60,907 nucleotides of DNA. It comes from Bacteroidia bacterium (GTDB lineage Bacteria > Bacteroidota > Bacteroidia > Bacteroidales > VadinHA17). Made by a program: the position numbers and the translations under genes. How positions within the stretch are numbered: the first letter of the stretch is position 1; every line of letters begins with the position of its first letter. The notes beneath the pieces were generated by a model. It did not search any database. It saw only the letters and a program-made list of their open reading frames with translations, and was not told the DNA's origin. Where the stretch lies: the NCBI GenBank assembly GCA_026391215.1, contig JAPLDX010000089.1, positions 1 to 60,907 on the forward strand. The letters run 5' to 3'. Positions 56,095-60,907 of this stretch are shown here, piece after piece.

Positions 56095-56898
56095 TTAATT
56101 CTGATTATAACCAAACTGTCTTGTCATGAGAATATCCTTCCAATAGCTCTCCCTTTTTATAATTTCATCATCACTTGTGGTTTTAGCTCGTATTTCAAGA
56201 ATGGAAAATTGGAAGTTTTTTGCATAATCTGCTTCTTTTTCACTGAGGATTTGCTTTAAATCGATATTCCCACCATGTCCATTTGATGCATACTGCGCCC
56301 ATCTTGACCAAAATGCATCTTCACCATATGCAGAACCTACATATTTTTTACCATTCAGCCTGTCACATATTAAATAAACACCTTTGATGTTCTCCAGTGC
56401 TGTTTTCCAAGTTATTTCATTACTGTTAATTATTGATTTTAACTCTTCAAAACTAATTTTTACATTCTCATATCCCTGAAACTTCATTACCATAATTCTT
56501 TCTTTAAGAATCTCTGAAAGATAGATTCTATCATAATGATTTTCAAGTTTTAAATATGAAGCACGAAATTCCCTATCAAATCTTACTATTAACCTGCCAA
56601 TGTATTCTTGTGCGATATTCAGTAATTCGGTATCGTAATCATAATGGTTAATTTTGTACTGGCACGAAATGCTTCTATAAATGCCTGCAAAAAGCCATAA
56701 ATTGGGTTCATAATAGATTAAGGAAAGTATATACTCTCTCTCAAAGTTTCGCTTAGATTGCCATTCCTGCCACTCTTTGAATTTATTATTGAAGAATGCA
56801 ATTAAGGGATTATTGCCTTTCTTCCCTGTGGCAATATGAACCTTATATTTCTTTAAGTCAGGTTCTAACTCTGGAATAATTTTAATCAGGTTTATCAT
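56095..56898 (-). CDS. GIY-YIG nuclease-domain protein with unknown N-terminal domain
   Basis: A 267-residue protein with a C-terminal GIY-YIG fold: GVYLI (173-177) and KYVGSAYG (185-192) replace the canonical motifs, with Arg199 and Glu250 (KRESYWK) at the positions of the catalytic arginine and metal ligand. The N-terminal ~165 residues are charged and do not match a family I know. Restriction enzymes such as Eco29kI use this fold. It lies between hsdS and the DUF4268 gene in one operon, with a 112-base gap after hsdS, so it may be an accessory or second nuclease. Confidence 0.8.
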   Translation of the reverse strand: MINLIKIIPELEPDLKKYKVHIATGKKGNNPLIAFFNNKFKEWQEWQSKRNFEREYILSLIYYEPNLWLFAGIYRSISCQYKINHYDYDTELLNIAQEYIGRLIVRFDREFRASYLKLENHYDRIYLSEILKERIMVMKFQGYENVKISFEELKSIINSNEITWKTALENIKGVYLICDRLNGKKYVGSAYGEDAFWSRWAQYASNGHGGNIDLKQILSEKEADYAKNFQFSILEIRAKTTSDDEIIKRESYWKDILMTRQFGYNQN

Positions 56899-57010
56899 TA
56901 TTGAAATCGATTGTAATTCACAAATGATGGGAATTCCAACACTAAATATATAATCACATTACTTCTAATATATTTAAATTGATTTCTAACTACGTTTTTC
57001 AATTTTTAGG

Positions 57011-58432
57011 CTATTTCAGTAAAATATTTTCTATCTCTTTGGTGGCTTTGTATAATTCTTGTTTGGTCTGGTCATATAGTTGAAGTGCTTGCTGCCTTAC
57101 GTTCGTAATGTGTTTTGCTATTTCTTTCTGTCTTTCAAATGGCGGAACTGGAATGGGAATATCCAGCCAGTTTTCTATTGTTAAATGCTTTATGACCGTT
57201 CCAATGCTAACCCTGTCAGCAAGCCTCTTATATAGATTAGTTGAAAGAAGATAATTAAGATAATAATTATCAATTTTATGATGGCAAATAATTCGCAGTA
57301 TTCCGCTACTTAAAATGTATTCCTCTTCCTTTTCAACAATAACACAAAATCCAATTGTCCCATCTTTTGAATAGAGTATTTCACCGTGTTGGGGTTTGTA
57401 AAGTTCTTTTAACTCTTCGTATTTTGATTTACGTATTTTTTTTTCAGCATCTTTAACATTTATTGAAAAATCTGTTATGTCCGCAACCCTCACGAAGGGA
57501 ATTCCTTCTGATACATATGCTGAAGAACCAACTTCTACACCTTTTACGATATTTAAAATAGCATTCTTTAAAGGATGGACACTGAAGCTGGAATTATATA
57601 TTGACGTAAAAATTATTCCAAAATATTCTTGATGAAAAAATGGGTCAAATCTATTGTTTGTTATATCTTTTAATGTTCTTTTAAACATTCTATTCTTCAG
57701 TGTGTTTTCAGATAGCTCTGGTAAAATAATTCCTAATTCTGAAAGAATATAACTATCAATGCTCGCTAAGAGTTTTTTAGCTTCTACTTCCAATCGTCTC
57801 TTTTGCTCGATGTAATTATCAAATATGTTAACTATTCTATTTTGATTAACAATTGTTGGAATCACTATCGGTGTTGGGGCTAACTGTTCAAGTGTTAAAT
57901 TCTTTTGTGCTGCCTGTGGAGCAAGATTTTCCAGATATTTCTTTAAAAATTTAAAATAGACATTTAGAAATCTCAAATTTACCTTAACATCTTTTGATTT
58001 AATTGCCACGATACTATCAGGGAAGCAGGCAGGGTAATCTAAAATTGCTGTATCACCAATATTTGCAGCAATTGTTATTAGCAAGACTTCTTCCTCAAAT
58101 AATTTACTTACTGATAATCCCAGTTCATTCAAGGTTTGAGTATATTCAATTTTACCCAAAGTATTTGCTGCTTTCACTATATCACCTGTCTGAATGAATG
58201 GATACTTTCCACCATAAAATCTTTCATCATTTCTTGGGCGTTGAGAGAACCTGCCTCTTCTTAATTCAGCAATATCAGACAGTTTCCTTTTGGAAAGTTT
58301 TGTTTTCTCGATAATTTCTAATTGGTTAAGAGGGCTATAATAAAAGGGGTCAAACCTTTTATCCAATTTGCTTTTCTGCAAAATAAATACTCTTTGTGAG
58401 TCGAGTACTGATGAAATAGTATAGGTGCTCAT
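57011..58432 (-). CDS. hsdS: Type I-style specificity subunit HsdS
   Basis: A 473-residue protein with two target-recognition domains (~40-215 and ~260-450), each ended by a coiled-coil helix (IVNQNRIVNIFDNYIEQKRR and PPFERQKEIAKHITNVRQQA). The two-TRD layout predicts a split, bipartite recognition sequence. It overlaps the preceding nuclease-methylase gene by one base (TAATG), implying coupled translation. It would guide the fused enzyme in cis-like assembly, as the B subunit does for BcgI. The target cannot be deduced. Confidence 0.92.
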   Translation of the reverse strand: MSTYTISSVLDSQRVFILQKSKLDKRFDPFYYSPLNQLEIIEKTKLSKRKLSDIAELRRGRFSQRPRNDERFYGGKYPFIQTGDIVKAANTLGKIEYTQTLNELGLSVSKLFEEEVLLITIAANIGDTAILDYPACFPDSIVAIKSKDVKVNLRFLNVYFKFLKKYLENLAPQAAQKNLTLEQLAPTPIVIPTIVNQNRIVNIFDNYIEQKRRLEVEAKKLLASIDSYILSELGIILPELSENTLKNRMFKRTLKDITNNRFDPFFHQEYFGIIFTSIYNSSFSVHPLKNAILNIVKGVEVGSSAYVSEGIPFVRVADITDFSINVKDAEKKIRKSKYEELKELYKPQHGEILYSKDGTIGFCVIVEKEEEYILSSGILRIICHHKIDNYYLNYLLSTNLYKRLADRVSIGTVIKHLTIENWLDIPIPVPPFERQKEIAKHITNVRQQALQLYDQTKQELYKATKEIENILLK

Positions 58433-60588
58433 TATTTTTCTGTTTTGTTAATATGAGCAATGAACTTAGAAAGTTCTTTAGCGATTTCAATCAATTCATT
58501 AGTGCCAGTGCTTCTACCTGTGGCATTATACCCTATATCTTCTGCAATAGCCATGAAAATTGGGTAATCATCTAATATTTTTTGTTTCTCTATAAAATAT
58601 TTGTCCGTCAATTCTTCTTTTAGTAAGTTTACTTTATTACTAAATGAAGCCTGTATTTCATTTTTAGCTGCCTTTATTATCTCTGCTATCTCTTTTTTAC
58701 TTGCAGTGGGATTTTTCTGCTTAGTTTCAGCTTCAAGTTTTTTTATGAATTCATTCTTTTCTTTTTCCCATTTTCCAACTGTAATAATATAATTGGAGTC
58801 ACTTTTAATCTTCTCTTTTATTTTTTCTTTCTGATTAGAAATCTTTTCGGAATGTTTTTGTTTGTGCTTTCTTAAAAATAAGACAGAACTTTTTACTCCA
58901 GCACCTGTAGCCGTAAATGCAGTTTGAGGTATGGAAACTACTGCTACTATGCGGTATATTTCTTCAATATTATCTCTAACATACTGCAAACTACTGTTCG
59001 TTAAAATACCATCAGGAATCACAATAGCTAAATAACCATGCTCAGTTAAGAAATTATGGCATTGCTCCAAGAACAAAACCTCTGTGCTTTGGCTTTCTCG
59101 AAGTGTAGTATTACCATTTGAACTTGTATTCAACCAATCCACTTCTTTTAGTGCCAAATTATATTGATGCATATAAGCCTTTTCAGTTTGCTTGACACTA
59201 CTCCCAAATGGTGGATTTGTGATTATAAAATCAAATGTTCCATAAGCAAATTCTTTATTCTTAGTCTTTGTTTGAATTTCCTTGTCACTTAAAAGACCAT
59301 CAACTGAAATGACATTTGTATGTCCATCATCATGAACAATCATATTCATTTTTGCGGTTCGAGCAATCTGGTCATTAATTTCAATCCCAAACAAATTCTT
59401 TTGAGCAAAATTATGCCAGTGTTCTTTATGCTCAACAGGTTCTTTCTCTGCATTATAGAAGTCATTTGCTTGCTGCCTTACTTTATCCAATGCATGCAAT
59501 AAAAAGCCGCCACTACCACAACTGGTGTCCAATACCCTGCTATTATTATTTATTGGAAGACAGTCGACTATGAATTTAACAATAGGTCTGGGTGTGAAGT
59601 ATTGACCGAAATCGCCACGGAAAAAACTACACATGAATGTTTCAAATGCTTTGCCCTTACTGTCAAGGTCAGTCTTATTGAGGTTAACTCTTTGTAGGTA
59701 TTTGACAATTGTGAGGGTTTCATTTGCATTCAATTGAATATCATCTTTAAAGACTTCAGGGTCTCTCTTTCTTCCTTCCTCATAAAGTCCTCTTATGCGT
59801 TTTAACAAGTCTTCAGGAGATTCATCATGGAATATTTGAAAATCGTATGGTTGTCCAGCTTTTCTTGGTTTTTTCTCATCCCAGATTTTACAAAAGATTA
59901 ACTTATCCAATTCATCAAATGCTACACTTGGATTCCTATGCCCACCACCCCAGAGAGCTTGATGTGCTTGAATAAAAATCTTTGTTAATTCATTTTCAGT
60001 TATACATTCAAGCTCAAAGAATTTTTGTTTGAAATTTGCTTCTGCAGCGACTGGTTTGCCATTTTCTAATCCCGAATCTGATTGTGAAAAGCCACCTTTA
60101 ACATACTTATATGGAGCTAATTTCTTAACACCAAATCTTGGTATATCTGGTATAGAAGTTCGACTTTTAGGCTTTTCTTTTGGAACTTCATAATACTCAT
60201 TTATTATTCTCGATGTTGTCCAAACATACCTTCCGCCTTCTGTAACGCAATAACTATATGCTTGGTCAACTGCAATTTTAAATTGCTGGTCGGTGACTTC
60301 TTCCTTTTTACATTCAATTAAAATATATGTATCCTCACATTTATCGTCTGCATAAACAATAATATCTGCCTCTTTTGTTTCAGAACCCACCTGAACTGGA
60401 ACATAGATTTTAACTCTGTTAACAGGGTAGTTATAGTTTAAGAGAAGGGATAAATATGTATCTACCTGTACCTTCTCTTCTGGATTGTTATAATTCCGCT
60501 TTTTATTTGGATGAATATAAGTAATGAAATTTTTTTCTTCATCGAACCTTATCAATCCTTTTTCAATTCCTTTTTCTATTAAATTCAT
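58432..60588 (-). CDS. Nuclease-methylase fusion: HSDR_N PD-(D/E)XK domain plus N6-adenine MTase
   Basis: A 718-residue fused protein. Residues ~30-130 form an HsdR-N-type nuclease domain with Asp75 (TKEADIIVYA) and Glu92-x-Lys94 (ILIECKKEE), followed by helix VDQAYSYC. Residues ~200-600 are a type I HsdM-like methylase: helical bundle, FGQYFTPRPIVKF, SAM motif DTSCGSGGF (354-362) and catalytic NPPF (458-461). A Lys/Glu-rich coiled coil (~605-680) ends it. There is no helicase domain in the protein or elsewhere in view. Nuclease and methylase in one chain plus a separate S subunit match the BcgI (type IIB) plan. First gene of the operon. Confidence 0.9.
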   Translation of the reverse strand: MNLIEKGIEKGLIRFDEEKNFITYIHPNKKRNYNNPEEKVQVDTYLSLLLNYNYPVNRVKIYVPVQVGSETKEADIIVYADDKCEDTYILIECKKEEVTDQQFKIAVDQAYSYCVTEGGRYVWTTSRIINEYYEVPKEKPKSRTSIPDIPRFGVKKLAPYKYVKGGFSQSDSGLENGKPVAAEANFKQKFFELECITENELTKIFIQAHQALWGGGHRNPSVAFDELDKLIFCKIWDEKKPRKAGQPYDFQIFHDESPEDLLKRIRGLYEEGRKRDPEVFKDDIQLNANETLTIVKYLQRVNLNKTDLDSKGKAFETFMCSFFRGDFGQYFTPRPIVKFIVDCLPINNNSRVLDTSCGSGGFLLHALDKVRQQANDFYNAEKEPVEHKEHWHNFAQKNLFGIEINDQIARTAKMNMIVHDDGHTNVISVDGLLSDKEIQTKTKNKEFAYGTFDFIITNPPFGSSVKQTEKAYMHQYNLALKEVDWLNTSSNGNTTLRESQSTEVLFLEQCHNFLTEHGYLAIVIPDGILTNSSLQYVRDNIEEIYRIVAVVSIPQTAFTATGAGVKSSVLFLRKHKQKHSEKISNQKEKIKEKIKSDSNYIITVGKWEKEKNEFIKKLEAETKQKNPTASKKEIAEIIKAAKNEIQASFSNKVNLLKEELTDKYFIEKQKILDDYPIFMAIAEDIGYNATGRSTGTNELIEIAKELSKFIAHINKTEK

Positions 60589-60723
60589 TCTGAGTTTATT
60601 AATTCTAAATTGAATCTATAAAGTTAAGAGTCAATATTGAAAGAACAAAATGAATTAAGATGAATAGGTAATCTAATTATGCTGCTTTTCTTACTTACTC
60701 CGATTTCATAATTCACATTCTTA

Positions 60724-60907
60724 TTATACATTTTGGGGATTTCTTGACCTTACTATGCAATTAATTGTAAAATACTTGCTCCCTTCTTCAAGCATGAGAG
60801 CTTGAAGTTCAGAAGAGTGCTTTTGCTCTACAAGGAAACTATCAAAAATTGTATACATGATTACTTCAGGATTTCTTTCAATGAAAATCCTGTAGATTAT
60901 ATCATTG
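60724..60907 (-). CDS. C-terminal fragment of an unknown protein (continues beyond the window)
   Basis: A minus-strand frame enters at the right edge and runs 60 codons to TAA at 60726-60724, ending with FTINCIVRSRNPQNV. No start is needed within the window. The preceding residues (YRIFIERNPEVIMYTIFDSF) are compatible with a folded alpha/beta domain, but no family is recognisable from this piece. It lies upstream of the restriction operon on the same strand, with a 135-base gap (60589-60723) that should hold the operon promoter if there is one; I could not identify its boxes with confidence. Confidence 0.5.
   Translation of the reverse strand, partial: NDIIYRIFIERNPEVIMYTIFDSFLVEQKHSSELQALMLEEGSKYFTINCIVRSRNPQNV

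Larger units (their letters stand above)
51746..60907. mobile_element. Genomic island inserted in comM carrying restriction-modification genes (right end beyond the window)
   Basis: comM homology stops abruptly near 51745, and from there base composition shifts to AT-rich, codon use changes and all recognised genes are of the methyltransferase/nuclease type. comM is a known integration hotspot for resistance islands in other phyla (for example AbaR-type islands in Acinetobacter), which supports reading the break as an insertion. No integrase, transposase or target duplication is visible; the other junction with the 3' half of comM should lie past the end of this window. Confidence 0.6.

Noticed and set aside
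57011..60588. Classical type I R-M locus
   Set aside because: The methylase already carries the nuclease domain, and no HsdR helicase gene is found on either side within the window; a type IIB-like reading fits better, although the edge is close.
1..60907. tRNA, rRNA and riboswitch search by eye, including the gaps upstream of ribD, dapL and the hppA gene
   Set aside because: No cloverleaf, rRNA segment or recognisable aptamer (FMN, TPP, lysine) was found; absence by eye is not proof.

Overview
The window looks like a chromosomal segment of an anaerobic or facultative member of the Bacteroidota (Bacteroidales/Marinilabiliales-like). It carries a SusC/SusD pair, a TonB receptor with a DUF4249-type lipoprotein, a FISUMP-domain lipoprotein, LytS/LytTR signalling, GldL-like membrane motifs, and promoters of the Bacteroidota form TTTG-N18..20-TAnnTTTG. 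Shine-Dalgarno sites are few. TAG, TAA and TGA all end genes at normal family lengths, so the standard bacterial code applies. The proposal at order level is inference.

Layout. 1-1658: end of an iron-sulfur/flavin electron-transfer operon (AsrA/AsrB or sulfhydrogenase beta/gamma type). 1666-6036: a Kup K+ importer and a K+-dependent membrane pyrophosphatase. 6162-12035: housekeeping genes (dapL, a glycosyltransferase, tsaC, rimM, rpsP), a GIN-domain protein and an unknown gene. 12036-17543: a SusC-SusD-lipoprotein nutrient-uptake operon. 17793-22301: dnaE, trxA and a LOG-family protein. 22304-27843: a two-gene operon joining a TPR/caspase-like protease to a beta-propeller receptor with a SpoIIE-type phosphatase. 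27868-30297: ribD diverging from prmC-recX. 30636-34515: TonB receptor plus DUF4249 lipoprotein. 34553-36769: a copper P-type ATPase split by one in-frame amber codon. 37770-40502: PadR regulator with two membrane proteins carrying a repeated 'FKxxHWxGAG'-like motif. 40926-47474: TolC, membrane-fusion adaptor, MacB-type ABC ATPase and permease, then a LytS histidine kinase and LytTR regulator, which look like one efflux and response unit. 47517-50661: surface and lipoprotein genes.

50858-60907: the comM/yifB gene is cut off in the middle of its AAA+ domain. From about 51746 onward the DNA is AT-richer and holds defence-type genes: an orphan beta-class DNA methyltransferase flanked by two paralogous zinc-ribbon micro-proteins, then a minus-strand operon. 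That operon encodes a nuclease-methylase fusion, an HsdS specificity subunit, a GIY-YIG protein, a DUF4268 PD-(D/E)XK-like protein and another PD-(D/E)XK restriction-like protein. No helicase or translocase subunit is visible. This is a restriction island inserted in comM, and it is the most notable part of the window. The far end of the island and the 3' half of comM lie outside the window. No tRNA, rRNA, CRISPR array, integrase or transposase was seen.
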